Shown here piece by piece: positions 1-9,456 of a DNA stretch of 60,544 nucleotides. Both the position numbers and the translations under genes were made by a program. The DNA is from Borreliella garinii. GTDB lineage: Bacteria; Spirochaetota; Spirochaetia; JABEVK01. The stretch's first letter is position 1, and each line of letters begins with the position of its first letter. The notes beneath the pieces are model-generated. The model had not been told where the DNA came from. It saw only the letters and a list, made by a program, of their open reading frames with translations, and did no database searches. The stretch spans positions 1-60,544 of the forward strand of contig DYOB01000006.1 of assembly GCA_020720765.1 (NCBI GenBank). Reading direction: 5' to 3'.

Positions 1-477
1 AAATTGCCAGGGCTAAATCCAATTATGCCAAATGAGTTTTACGGGACACTAGCAAGAGCAGAAACCTTCTTATATTGGGCAATTGTCGCCCCTGTGGAAA
101 TAGGAGCAGTTGTAAAGGCTGGAGTAAGTGCTAGAAATAACAATTCAAGTTTGGGACTTCCAAATGTTCGTCTAGACCGAAGCAGATTTCCTGAAACTGC
201 AAGACACTGGACAGACGCCCAACTATCTGGAAAACAATCAATCTTAACAATTAATCGACCAGCTGCTAGGCCAAATCGTTCATTATCACTTCAGGGGATT
301 GATAAAGCGCCTGGAATGCAATTAGACGAGTATCCACCAGCTATATTTTCTGAAGGTGGCAGAGGAGCAAGCGTTCGTGCAATACCATCTTCGGATAATA
401 TGGGATCAGGTGCTAGTATAGGGAATCAATTACGATCATTTCCAGATGGAACTAAAGTGTTACTTATTGTAGAATAA
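1..477 (+). CDS. NucA/NucB-type deoxyribonuclease domain protein, C-terminal part (5' end outside window)
   Basis: Frame is open to the left edge; C-terminus DEYPPAIFSEGGRGASVRAIPSSDNMGSGASIGNQL resembles the NucA/NucB motif (DEYPxA...GGxGASVRxVPxxENxxQG). Confidence 0.8.
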   Translation, partial: KLPGLNPIMPNEFYGTLARAETFLYWAIVAPVEIGAVVKAGVSARNNNSSLGLPNVRLDRSRFPETARHWTDAQLSGKQSILTINRPAARPNRSLSLQGIDKAPGMQLDEYPPAIFSEGGRGASVRAIPSSDNMGSGASIGNQLRSFPDGTKVLLIVE

Positions 478-486
478 GGAGTATTT

Positions 487-960
487 ATGATGGAATTCAA
501 TGTTGGTTTATTAGAAGTTTCATATAAACAGATTTCAATTTTTATATATGGTTTAGATAACCCATTTAATGATTGGAGTCAAATAAATATAAAGCAAGGA
601 TTTACATATAGGAGCGAATCTATTGGAATTATGACTCTAAATGATGATGGTCCAATTCATGTGAATGTAGATACTAGCTTGAACATTGTCCCTGAATCAG
701 TTAGAATCCTTGTTTTACCCTTTAAAATAATTGGGGAAAATGGTGTTGAAATTGCAACTTTAACAGAGAGCTCATGGATTGATATACCGGACGGCGAATA
801 CTCGCTAATAATTCAGTTAGGAAATGATAATATTACCGGAAACTGGTGTCGCTTTTCGCTCATAAATGCAAATCAGTTTGATTCAAGTCCAAGATACTTA
901 AAACATGATCCGGAAATAAGTGTTGCAGAAAAGTTTGATTTAAATGCAGGCCCTGCATAG
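487..960 (+). CDS. ComJ/Nin-like nuclease inhibitor, putative immunity protein
   Basis: Starts 9 nt after the nuclease stop with an overlapping aaggag RBS; LLEVSYKQISIFIYG...DWSQINIKQGFTYR...VLPFKIIGENGVEIATL...IDIPDGEYSLII resembles B. subtilis Nin/ComJ as recalled. Confidence 0.7.
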   Translation: MMEFNVGLLEVSYKQISIFIYGLDNPFNDWSQINIKQGFTYRSESIGIMTLNDDGPIHVNVDTSLNIVPESVRILVLPFKIIGENGVEIATLTESSWIDIPDGEYSLIIQLGNDNITGNWCRFSLINANQFDSSPRYLKHDPEISVAEKFDLNAGPA

Positions 961-1076
961 ATCTAATAAATGTTATACTTTAAAATGTTTGGTATTTCCA
1001 TTCCAATTTTATATTTCAAATTTAACTTGTGTTCTCCCGTCCCTCAAACACCCAAGTTAACTTGCAACGCGGCTTG

Positions 1077-1134
1077 TGTCATCACCGGTGATAAAGTTCC
1101 TAGATTCACCGGTTTCCTGGTTCCGCTTTTGACA
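1077..1134. repeat. 58-bp direct repeat, copy 1
   Basis: tgtcatcaccggtgataaagttcctagattcaccggtttcctggttccgcttttgaca; about 55/58 identical to 1347-1404; contains palindrome TCACCGGTGA. Confidence 0.9.
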
Positions 1135-1326
1135 ACCGGTTTCAAAATTCCCGTGTGAGTGACTGGAACTTTGGCGCGGGGTTGTCCACAAAACCTGGGG
1201 ATGATTTTGGCCCCCTCCCGCCTTCTTTGAGATAAAACTAATAACTTTTATAGTGACTATCGGACTCCAACAAGGTGGAGATATTGGAGTTATTAGATAT
1301 ATTGGAACCTGTTTACTCCCCACAAC

Positions 1327-1557
1327 CTACTTCCAGGGATTGTGATTGTCATCACCGGTGATAAAGTTCCTATAATCACCGGTTTCCAGGTTCCGCTTTT
1401 GACATAAGAAGGGGCGGTCCTCTAAGCTGTTGTTACTCAGCAATACCAAAGCTGACTCATACACAGATTCCAATAACCCCATACCAAGCTCATGATGCAC
1501 CGCGAAACACGCCCCCAGCAGTTGATGGGAAAGCTCCTTCTCGACCACTATGTCCAT
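1327..1557 (-). pseudogene. Truncated GxxExxY-family protein
   Basis: MDIVVEKELSHQLLGACFAVHHELGMGLLESVYESALVLL matches the GxxExxY N-terminus; reading frame then enters the 58-bp repeat and ends. RBS aaaggaggcaaaga before ATG at 1557. Confidence 0.7.
1347..1404. repeat. 58-bp direct repeat, copy 2
   Basis: tgtcatcaccggtgataaagttcctataatcaccggtttccaggttccgcttttgaca; exactly 270 bp from copy 1. Confidence 0.9.
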
Positions 1558-1820
1558 TCTTTGCCTCCTTTTGTCTTGCTCCATCTCGGAGCGACGAGCT
1601 GTCAAGGCCGATAGAGCCTGAGGCGTGCCTTGACGGTAAGGAGTGAGAGATAAAATGAAAAAGTCGGAGGCGGAGAGAAAAGTAATCCAGCCAGGCATCA
1701 GTGCCGCGCCGCATGGCGCCAGTGACACGGCGTCAGCCGTCAGTGGTAAAAAGAATTTCAGCCACTGGTGATCTTCGACCGATCATGGGGCCCTTAGGGC
1801 ACCACCATCCCGCATCATCC

Positions 1821-1855
1821 CCCAACAACAAAAAACCCGCGGCTTCCCGCGGGTT
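1821..1855 (-). terminator. Rho-independent terminator of the OMP-like gene
   Basis: Perfect 9-bp stem aacccgcgg-cttc-ccgcgggtt (1834-1855), followed on the minus strand by a U-rich tract. Confidence 0.85.
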
Positions 1856-1876
1856 ATAAGCATCAAACTGAACGAA

Positions 1877-2887
1877 TTACCTAATAGCGAAATAGACCTT
1901 TGTCTGGAAGACAAGAACAGCAACCGAAGCCGATGAAGTAGCCATCACAGGCATATAGTATCCAAGTTTGAACTCAAGGGGTACAAAAGCTTTCTTGAGG
2001 AAAATCGAGACGCCGGGCTTTAGTGTCAAAGTTGTCGAGGCTGAATTCGTTTGTTCCACTCCGTTTTTAATTACGTTAGGAGACATTTCGTAACTGACAG
2101 GGAGTCCTATTCCAAGGGAAGTGTCCGGTGATAAATCCAAATCTACGTGCGGCTCTGCTTCAAGTGTAAGCGAATAGCCGTAGTTATATTTAGTTTCAGA
2201 AATAGTGTTAGGGCTTCCTAATGCAGGAGCCCCAACATTGGCTTTTTTAATAGTTACTTCCGACAGGTAAATGTATTCCGCGTAGAGGTTGAAAAAAAAC
2301 ATTTCGCTGGGAACTACATCAAAATATATCCTTCCGCCGAAACCCAAGGCATGGTTCGCAGATGCGTTGGTATAGGGTTTACCTGAATTGAGGTTCTCAA
2401 ATTGTGTGTCGGCGTTTGGGCCAGGTGTTGGAATAAGAACACCAGGGGCTATTGCAAAGCGGATCATGTCCATGGCAACTGGAGCTTTTTTACCGATGAT
2501 TTGGAATTTAGCGCCGGCAAAAATATCGCTTGTGTCATTAATATTAATTGTCGAACTATTACCAGTAGTCAAACCCGAAAACTTTGACATATCATAATCA
2601 ACAGTCGACCAAAGGTTTATTCCAGGTGCCCACTGGACAGCTGCGGTGATCCAGTCGGTCAAGCCGAACTCGAGTGCAAAACCCAGGTTATAAAACTGTG
2701 CCTTATTTTGGTTGGCTTCATAGGCCGTGTATTTTCCGTCCTTATCATAAGCACCGTTGACCATGCCGTAGGTGTTGGCGATATTGATGCGGCCCACCAA
2801 GGCTGGCAGAACCTGTGCGTCGTCGGCAAAGACTGATGTAACGGAGCAGACCGCCACCAGAACCAATGAACCAAGAAATTTCTTCAT
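1877..2887 (-). CDS. Secreted/outer-membrane beta-barrel-like protein
   Basis: Signal peptide MKKFLGSLVLVAVCSVTSVFA; alternating aromatic/hydrophobic strands. Confidence 0.6.
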   Translation of the reverse strand: MKKFLGSLVLVAVCSVTSVFADDAQVLPALVGRINIANTYGMVNGAYDKDGKYTAYEANQNKAQFYNLGFALEFGLTDWITAAVQWAPGINLWSTVDYDMSKFSGLTTGNSSTININDTSDIFAGAKFQIIGKKAPVAMDMIRFAIAPGVLIPTPGPNADTQFENLNSGKPYTNASANHALGFGGRIYFDVVPSEMFFFNLYAEYIYLSEVTIKKANVGAPALGSPNTISETKYNYGYSLTLEAEPHVDLDLSPDTSLGIGLPVSYEMSPNVIKNGVEQTNSASTTLTLKPGVSIFLKKAFVPLEFKLGYYMPVMATSSASVAVLVFQTKVYFAIR

Positions 2888-3045
2888 AAGACCTCCTATG
2901 TCTCGAGAGATATAGTTAGTCTAAACCGGATTCATGGAAAAAAAACTCTTTTTTGTCTATAATTTCTCGAATTCCGAAGATTTAACACGAAAATAACAGT
3001 ATAAACTCAGTTAGATGAAATAATTCAGTGAATATTCAGCTAAAT

Positions 3046-3453
3046 TTACTTTACCCCGTTCTCGTTGAAGAAACCCTTGTACGCCATGTCGGCCCCCTGC
3101 ATGTGTTCCACGAGCCATTTGCGCAGGAATTCCAGTAAACCTATGGAAATCATCGTCGTCCCCGCCAGGAATTCATTGCGGAACGCCACGACTTGGTCGG
3201 TGAGGGTTTTATGCTGGTGTCTATGCTCGCTTTCCTTGGGGTACCCGTGCTGGTCGAAAAGGGATTCCTCGGTTTGAAAATGCTCTACGGTGTACTGGAT
3301 CAATTCATCCAGAATCTCAGCCATCACGCTGCGGCTTTTACCCTTGAGCATGGATTCATGCAAATTGTTCACGATTTCCACAAGTTTTTTATGCTGGTTA
3401 TCAAAGACCTCCACACCCACGCTGTATTCGGGTGACCATTCTATATAAGCCAT
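3046..3453 (-). CDS. Bacteriohemerythrin
   Basis: WSPEYSVGVEVFDNQHKKLVEIVN...HFQTEESLFDQHGYP...H..QH...WLVEHMQGAD, typical hemerythrin ligands. Confidence 0.93.
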   Translation of the reverse strand: MAYIEWSPEYSVGVEVFDNQHKKLVEIVNNLHESMLKGKSRSVMAEILDELIQYTVEHFQTEESLFDQHGYPKESEHRHQHKTLTDQVVAFRNEFLAGTTMISIGLLEFLRKWLVEHMQGADMAYKGFFNENGVK

Positions 3454-3563
3454 GATATTCCTCCTATAGAAGAATAATGTTCTAAACCTGAGACGTCAAT
3501 ACTTTTTTCCGAGCCTGTTTCAAAACTCAACGAGGAAGGTTTTTCAGAAGTGAAAAAGGAAGC

Positions 3564-6041
3564 TCAACCAATTAAAGTATTCAGCCTTCTATATGCCCCG
3601 TTGATAAATTTCCACGACTGTGGAGTCAATTCACCCGCTTCCTTATCGTCGGCGAGTTGTTCCAGGGCGCTGAGGCTCTCGGTGAGGGCCGTCTGGAAGG
3701 TTTTCTGCACCTTGAACCAGTATTGTCCCCGGCCGTCCGACTGCAGGGCGAAAAACCCTAGCTCTCGGCTTTTGGTTCGCGGGGGGCAGGGGTGGATCAA
3801 GTTTTCCAGATGGACGGCGAGTTTTTCCAACCTTTTTGTCCCTGTGTAACTCTGACCCTGCGGCCACTCTTCCAGAATATCTGAAAAATCTATCATGCGC
3901 GAAAGCTCGAGAATCCTGTTCACCCTGACCCCTTCCATAATCAGCCTGTCTCGACTCTCGACACGGCCCTTCATGTTTTTCAAATCGGGTATGGCGGTCG
4001 GTGGAACGTTGGCTAAAACCCTCTGTATCTTCTCCCACGGCATCAGAAGAATCTTGTCCTTCCCGCCCAGGGTTTTCAGGGTAAAGACCTCGGGGCCGAT
4101 GCGCACCTGCCAGGGGTTGTCGTCGGCCTTGGGTTCATCGCCATGGGGTGTTTGCCTCGTGGCTTCGGTGAGGGCCTTGGCCAGTTTTGGGTCGATGCGC
4201 TCAAGCCATTCTTTTCTTATCGGGCTGACACTGCGAGCGTAGATTCTGCTTGTCCTGACAATTTCCCCGGCGACGATATATGGAGGGGATTCACGAAAGA
4301 GAACGGAACCCGGGTGGATCATGATCTTCTCCGCGGTCAAACTCCGGTAGATACCGCGGCCCGTAGCCGTGCACACAAATTGGATCAATCCCTTAGCGGC
4401 AGCGCAGAGGTAGTCCGAGACCGCCCCCCCCTTTCCAATGGGCACCCCCAGCCTGCTGACAATTTCTTCCAACTGGCCTTGAATATTCACAAGCTCGGCC
4501 ATGGTCCGCGGTTCAAGGTAATAGTGCTTGCAGAAGGTCTCCTTCTGGGGAGCTTGGAGGTAGGCCTTAAAGATTCTCAGGTAGGATACAAAGTCGCCGT
4601 TGTCGTCGCGGAAAAAGTGATGCGCACGGCGGGCTTCCATCTCTTCCCCTTGGGGCAGGAGGAAGGGGCTGTCCGTGCTTAAAAAGCTTGCGGCTATGGT
4701 GATTTCCTCGATGACTTCGGGGTAACGCAGGATAGCCTCGACGATCATCCTCGCGTGTCTGGGCAACAGGGGAAATTGGGCCATCATGCGCCCGGTCTCG
4801 GACAGGCTATGGTCGCCTTTCAGGGCGTCGAGTAAAAAAAGAACCTCAACAGCCCCCTGAATACCGGGTTTTCCAGGAGGGGAAAGAAAATCGAAACTTT
4901 CGAAGTCCCGAATTCCAATCTCAGCCATGCGCAGGACTACCTCGCTCAGGTCGGTCCTATAAATCTCCTCCCGAGTAAAAAGGCTCCTCTCGTTGAAATC
5001 TTTTTCACCGTAGAGCCTGTAGCAAACCCCCGGCTGCGTTCTTCCCGCACGGCCCGTTCTCTGGAGTGCCGACGACCTGCTGACCTTATCTTCCTGCAGG
5101 GACGAGGTAAAGGTCCGTGGGTTATAGTAGTTGATTTTGGCCAAGCCGCTGTCGATAACCGTCGTCACCCCGTCGATGGTCACGCTCGTCTCGGCGATAT
5201 TCGTAGAAAGGATGACCTTGGTCATCCCCGGGGGGGGATCGTCGAAGACCCTGTGCTGGTCTTCCTTCGAAAGTCTTCCGTAAAGTGGAAGAATATGGAG
5301 ACTCTGTTTCACCGTGCTGAAAGCCAGCGCCGAGGCGGTCTCCTTAATAAGTTTTTCCCCCGGCAAGAACACAAGGATGTCGCCCTCGCGTTCGCCGACT
5401 ACCTCGCTTACGAGCTTGACTATCTGGTCCCGCATAAGCTCCTCGGGAAGGGGCTGTCCGTCGGGTCCAGGACGCCAAAAGATATCGACGGGATAGGTAG
5501 GTGTGTCGATGCGCACGATGGGCGCCCCGTTGAAATACGCGCTGAATACCTCGCTGTTGATGGTTGCACTGGAAATGATGATACGGAATTCGGGCCTTCT
5601 GGAGCTGATCTCTTTTAAAAGCCCAAGGATAAAATCGATGTTCAGGCTTCTCTCGTGGGCTTCATCCACCATGATGACCGAGTAGGCGCTCAAAGACTGG
5701 TCGGCCTTGATCTCCTGGAGAAGTGTTCCGTCGGTAAGAATTTTTAAGCGGGTTTTAGCGTTGGTTTTATCGTCGAACCTCATCTTATAACCCACAAAAT
5801 CCCCGACGGGACTTTCGAGTTGCTTGGCTATGTAGTCGCAGACGCTCAGAGTCGCGATGCGGCGGGGCTGGGTTATTCCCACCATACCTTTTTCCGTGTA
5901 CCCGGCTTCGTGAAGGATAATGGGCAGCTGGGTAGTTTTTCCGCTTCCAGTCGGGCTCTCCACGACTATCACCCTGTTATTCTGGAGCTGGGCCAGAATC
6001 CGCTCTTTTTCCCTGTAGACCGGCAGATCCCTGGCGTTCAT
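3564..6041 (-). CDS. DEAH-box ATP-dependent helicase (HrpA/HrpB family)
   Basis: ESPTGSGKTTQLP, DEAHERS, SATIN, QRTGRAGRTQPG motifs. Confidence 0.93.
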   Translation of the reverse strand: MNARDLPVYREKERILAQLQNNRVIVVESPTGSGKTTQLPIILHEAGYTEKGMVGITQPRRIATLSVCDYIAKQLESPVGDFVGYKMRFDDKTNAKTRLKILTDGTLLQEIKADQSLSAYSVIMVDEAHERSLNIDFILGLLKEISSRRPEFRIIISSATINSEVFSAYFNGAPIVRIDTPTYPVDIFWRPGPDGQPLPEELMRDQIVKLVSEVVGEREGDILVFLPGEKLIKETASALAFSTVKQSLHILPLYGRLSKEDQHRVFDDPPPGMTKVILSTNIAETSVTIDGVTTVIDSGLAKINYYNPRTFTSSLQEDKVSRSSALQRTGRAGRTQPGVCYRLYGEKDFNERSLFTREEIYRTDLSEVVLRMAEIGIRDFESFDFLSPPGKPGIQGAVEVLFLLDALKGDHSLSETGRMMAQFPLLPRHARMIVEAILRYPEVIEEITIAASFLSTDSPFLLPQGEEMEARRAHHFFRDDNGDFVSYLRIFKAYLQAPQKETFCKHYYLEPRTMAELVNIQGQLEEIVSRLGVPIGKGGAVSDYLCAAAKGLIQFVCTATGRGIYRSLTAEKIMIHPGSVLFRESPPYIVAGEIVRTSRIYARSVSPIRKEWLERIDPKLAKALTEATRQTPHGDEPKADDNPWQVRIGPEVFTLKTLGGKDKILLMPWEKIQRVLANVPPTAIPDLKNMKGRVESRDRLIMEGVRVNRILELSRMIDFSDILEEWPQGQSYTGTKRLEKLAVHLENLIHPCPPRTKSRELGFFALQSDGRGQYWFKVQKTFQTALTESLSALEQLADDKEAGELTPQSWKFINGAYRRLNTLIG

Positions 6042-7327
6042 AAGTACCTCTTTGCGGTTTTGACAAGGGCGGCCGCATCGGAACAGAGTGACTGTTCTCC
6101 GTCGGCCAGCCTTTTAACCAGCCATTGCCCCCCCTTGGGGATCACCGTAACGGGTATGTTTTTCTTTTCAGCGTAGGCGTACTGTACTGCAACTTTCTTG
6201 TTTTCGGTAAATAAGTCGGTTTTTACCCCGCCTTCACGGAGCACCGCGGCGGTTTTCCATGAAGCATCCTGCGGTTCGCTGTCCGACTGCATTACAAGAA
6301 CATCCGCTGTCCGGGAAGACCCCGCAAGAAGACCCAACTCTTCAAGTCCCGTGAGCAGGCGGTCGAGACCCACGCTCGAACCGACTCCCGGCAACCTTTC
6401 TTTCGAATAGAGCTGGGCTAAATTATCGTAACGTCCGCCGCTACACACACTTCCCAGGCTCGGCAGTTCTGTAAGAAAGGTCTCGTACACCACCCCCGTG
6501 TAATAATCAAGCCCGCGGGCTATCCCGAAATCCGGAGTCACCCGGTCCAGAACCCCGCAGGATTCAAGCCGTGAAACCACCTCTCGGAGCCTTTTGAGAA
6601 TTTCCTCAGAACCAGCCACCATGTTTTGAGCCCTTTCAAGAGCCTGCTTCCATGATACTGCCGGGGCAATAAATTCGAGAATGGTTGAAACCTGGTTTTC
6701 ATCCGTCAATTCCAAGAGAGAGGCCTTTAGAGCCTCAAGACCGATTTTATCGCGCTTGTCTACTGTTCTGAGTATTTCAGGGGCCTGGGACTCGAGTCCC
6801 AGGTTGGCAAGGAAGAGTTGAAGCAATCCCTTGTGGTTGAGACGGATGCTGACCTTGCCGGCCCCGAGAAGTTCCAAACTTTGGACCATCATCAGAAGAA
6901 TCTCCGCATCGGCATCCGGACTGTCGGCACCGACTATGTCGAAATCACACTGGAAAAATTCACGGTACCTGCCCTTCTGGGGGTTCTCACCGCGCCAGAC
7001 CTTGGCCATATGGTAACGCTTAAACGGAAAAGGTAATTCCTCGCGGTGCTGGGCGGAAAATCTGGCAAATGGCACAGTTAGGTCGTAGCGGAGGGCGACC
7101 TTTCTCTCTCCATTGTCGGTAAACCTGTAAATCTGCTTATCCGATTCCCCCCCTCCTTTTCCAAGGAGAATTTCCTCGTATTCGAGGGCCGGGGTGTCAA
7201 TGGGTTCAAACCCGAAGGCGCGGAAACTCGTCTCTAGAGCGGCCATTAGGTCGCGCCTGCGTATTTCCTGCGCCGGGAGTGCGTCTCGAAAACCCTTGAG
7301 GGTTTGTGGTGTGATCAAAGAACTCAT
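6038..7327 (-). CDS. hisS: Histidyl-tRNA synthetase
   Basis: LRYDLTVPFARF...FKRYHMAKVWRGENPQKGRYREFFQCDFDIVG; GLDYYTGVVYE; GGRYDNL. Confidence 0.95.
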   Translation of the reverse strand: MSSLITPQTLKGFRDALPAQEIRRRDLMAALETSFRAFGFEPIDTPALEYEEILLGKGGGESDKQIYRFTDNGERKVALRYDLTVPFARFSAQHREELPFPFKRYHMAKVWRGENPQKGRYREFFQCDFDIVGADSPDADAEILLMMVQSLELLGAGKVSIRLNHKGLLQLFLANLGLESQAPEILRTVDKRDKIGLEALKASLLELTDENQVSTILEFIAPAVSWKQALERAQNMVAGSEEILKRLREVVSRLESCGVLDRVTPDFGIARGLDYYTGVVYETFLTELPSLGSVCSGGRYDNLAQLYSKERLPGVGSSVGLDRLLTGLEELGLLAGSSRTADVLVMQSDSEPQDASWKTAAVLREGGVKTDLFTENKKVAVQYAYAEKKNIPVTVIPKGGQWLVKRLADGEQSLCSDAAALVKTAKRYL

Positions 7328-7390
7328 GGTGTGAGTTTACTCGTTTTACCGAGGGTTCACAAGAACAGCTTCACTGATTATAATCGTCCA

Positions 7391-8251
7391 ATGCATGGAC
7401 CACAAGGAAATGAAAAAGAACTTCAGGATTTGCGTTTAGCCAAATTTATGGAACTTTGCTCCCTGAAAATCATCATTCTGGGAGGGAAAGGCGGAGTAGG
7501 TAAATCCACCGTCAGCGTTAACCTGGCAGCAGCCCTCGCAGGGCTTGGCTACCGGGTCGGACTTCTCGATGCCGACCTCCACGGCCCGAATACCGCCCGG
7601 ATGTTGGGTGTTGAAGGTTCCCGGCTAGAGCCCGGGTCCGAACAGGGTCTTATAACCCCCTACCAAGCCCGGCCTAGTTTGCGCGTTGCCTCGCTGGCAA
7701 TGACCAACGACGAAAGCACCCCCTTTATTTGGCGGGGGCCTTTAAAAATTGCTATTATCAGGCAGTTCCTAGCCGACGTCGAATGGGGCCCCCTCGATAT
7801 TCTTGTGGCGGATTCCCCCCCCGGCACGGGAGACGAACCTCTTACGCTCGCCCAGTCGATCACCGGAAAAAGGTTTGCGGTCGTCGTCACTACCGGCCAA
7901 GATGTGGCCCTCCAGGACGCAAGCCGCAGTTTAAACTTTGCTAAATCCCTTGAACTTCCTATTCTGGGTATAGTGGAGAATATGGCCGCCTACCTTGCCT
8001 CTGACGGAAGCGAGTTGCCGCTTTTCGGGGGACCAGGGGCAGGCCTTCTGGCCAAATCCTTCGGTGTGCCCATTCTCGCCCGCCTTCCCCTCGACCCCGA
8101 AGTTTCCAGATCCCCGGATATGCCATTTACCGAGAGGGATGGAATTCTTAAAACAACGTTTGCTCCGGTGGTCGACGCGGTCATTAAAGCACTAAAGGGC
8201 GGCGGAACCCCCATGTGGGAACCGAAGCCGGGCAGGCCGAATGCTCGTTAG
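7391..8251 (+). CDS. Mrp/NBP35-type P-loop ATPase
   Basis: LGGKGGVGKSTVSVNLAAALA, LLDADLHGPN, DSPPGTGDEPLTLAQ; ATG at 7391 chosen to clear the divergent hisS start. Confidence 0.9.
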   Translation: MHGPQGNEKELQDLRLAKFMELCSLKIIILGGKGGVGKSTVSVNLAAALAGLGYRVGLLDADLHGPNTARMLGVEGSRLEPGSEQGLITPYQARPSLRVASLAMTNDESTPFIWRGPLKIAIIRQFLADVEWGPLDILVADSPPGTGDEPLTLAQSITGKRFAVVVTTGQDVALQDASRSLNFAKSLELPILGIVENMAAYLASDGSELPLFGGPGAGLLAKSFGVPILARLPLDPEVSRSPDMPFTERDGILKTTFAPVVDAVIKALKGGGTPMWEPKPGRPNAR

Positions 8252-9428
8252 GTATAGTAAAGACGAAAAAGGCCGCGCCGTAAGATCCGCAGAAATCTAT
8301 ACGAAAGAAGAACACGGGATCAAACTTGAAGATATAGACCCGGATGCGATCTTTGTCTGCAGAAAACTTAAAGCCGCCGGCTACGAAGCCTATATAGTCG
8401 GGGGAGCCGTCCGGGACCTCCTTCTTGGAAAGAAGCCTAAAGATTTCGATATCGCCACTTCTGCCCAGCCCAGGTTTGTGAAAAAGGTTCTGCCGCGCTC
8501 CCGCATCATCGGAAAAAGGTTCCGCCTCGTCCACGCCGTTTTTCATTACAATAAAATTCTGGAGATCGCCACCTTTCGGTCCGATATCGCCGGGGACGCC
8601 AACGTCTTCGGGACCCTTGAAGAAGACGTACGCCGTCGTGATTTTACGTGCAATGCTCTTTTCTACGATCCTAAAGAGGAACAGGTTATCGACCATGTCG
8701 GCGGGGTCAAGGATATCCGCCAGAAAAAGTTGCGCAACGTCATTGACCTGGAGACGATATTCACAGACGACCCTGTGCGCATGATCCGTGCCGTAAAGTA
8801 TGCGGCGCTCTCCCGCTTCTCTTTGGGCTGGAGTCTAGGATGGAAGATCAAATCCCAGGCAAAACTTTTGGCCCAAATCAGCCCGAGCAGACTTACAGAG
8901 GAGTTTTATAAAATACTTTTTTCCGGGCAGAGTTACGATTTGATTGAGACCTTAAATAAAAACGGACTCCTGAAATTTTTTGTTCCAGCCCTCGATGAAG
9001 CACTGGGAAAGGTTAGGAGCGCTCTAAAAAGAGCCCTCCCAGTTCTCGACAGGGCTGCCAAACTCGGAGAGGACGAACAGGCCCTTCAGAGGCCTGAAGC
9101 GTTCTTTCTCCTTCTGGAACCCATTATGGAAAGTTTAAACATGGGCACGACGGCTTCCACTCAGAACTTTATGGAAAACATCCTTTGGATTAAAAACTTT
9201 TTTAAGCCCATCGTCCCTTCCAACCGTGAATGCGAAGAAAGCCTCAGGGCGCTGTATAAAAAGTGGGCTGTGCGGGCTCCTCGTCCGAAACTCCCACGAA
9301 CAGCACACCCTTCGGGTCCGGTACCTTCCGAGCTTGTCGATGTTGCAGATGGTTTAGTGAAGAAACGCAGAAGGCGCAGAAGACCCAGAAAGAAACCCGA
9401 GCAAGGTCCCAATCCTAACCAGGATTAA
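8241..9428 (+). CDS. pcnB: Poly(A) polymerase / CCA-adding nucleotidyltransferase family
   Basis: YIVGGAVRDLLLGKKPKDFDIATSA...RRRDFTCNALFYDP; basic C-terminal tail KKRRRRRRPRKK. Confidence 0.88.
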   Translation: MLVRYSKDEKGRAVRSAEIYTKEEHGIKLEDIDPDAIFVCRKLKAAGYEAYIVGGAVRDLLLGKKPKDFDIATSAQPRFVKKVLPRSRIIGKRFRLVHAVFHYNKILEIATFRSDIAGDANVFGTLEEDVRRRDFTCNALFYDPKEEQVIDHVGGVKDIRQKKLRNVIDLETIFTDDPVRMIRAVKYAALSRFSLGWSLGWKIKSQAKLLAQISPSRLTEEFYKILFSGQSYDLIETLNKNGLLKFFVPALDEALGKVRSALKRALPVLDRAAKLGEDEQALQRPEAFFLLLEPIMESLNMGTTASTQNFMENILWIKNFFKPIVPSNRECEESLRALYKKWAVRAPRPKLPRTAHPSGPVPSELVDVADGLVKKRRRRRRPRKKPEQGPNPNQD

Positions 9429-9456
9429 GACCAGGCTCAAACCAGGAAGTTAAAAT

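Noticed and set aside
970-1323. ORFs of 62 and 88 aa covering repeat copy 1
   Set aside because: Frames simply read through the repeat and AT-rich spacer; no start signal or family match.
1077-1404. The two 58-bp repeats as a CRISPR array
   Set aside because: Only two copies, 270 bp apart, no regular spacers and no cas genes seen.
3895-6176. Several plus-strand ORFs of 60-179 aa opposite the helicase
   Set aside because: Shadow ORFs antisense to a clear helicase gene; low-complexity composition and no motif.
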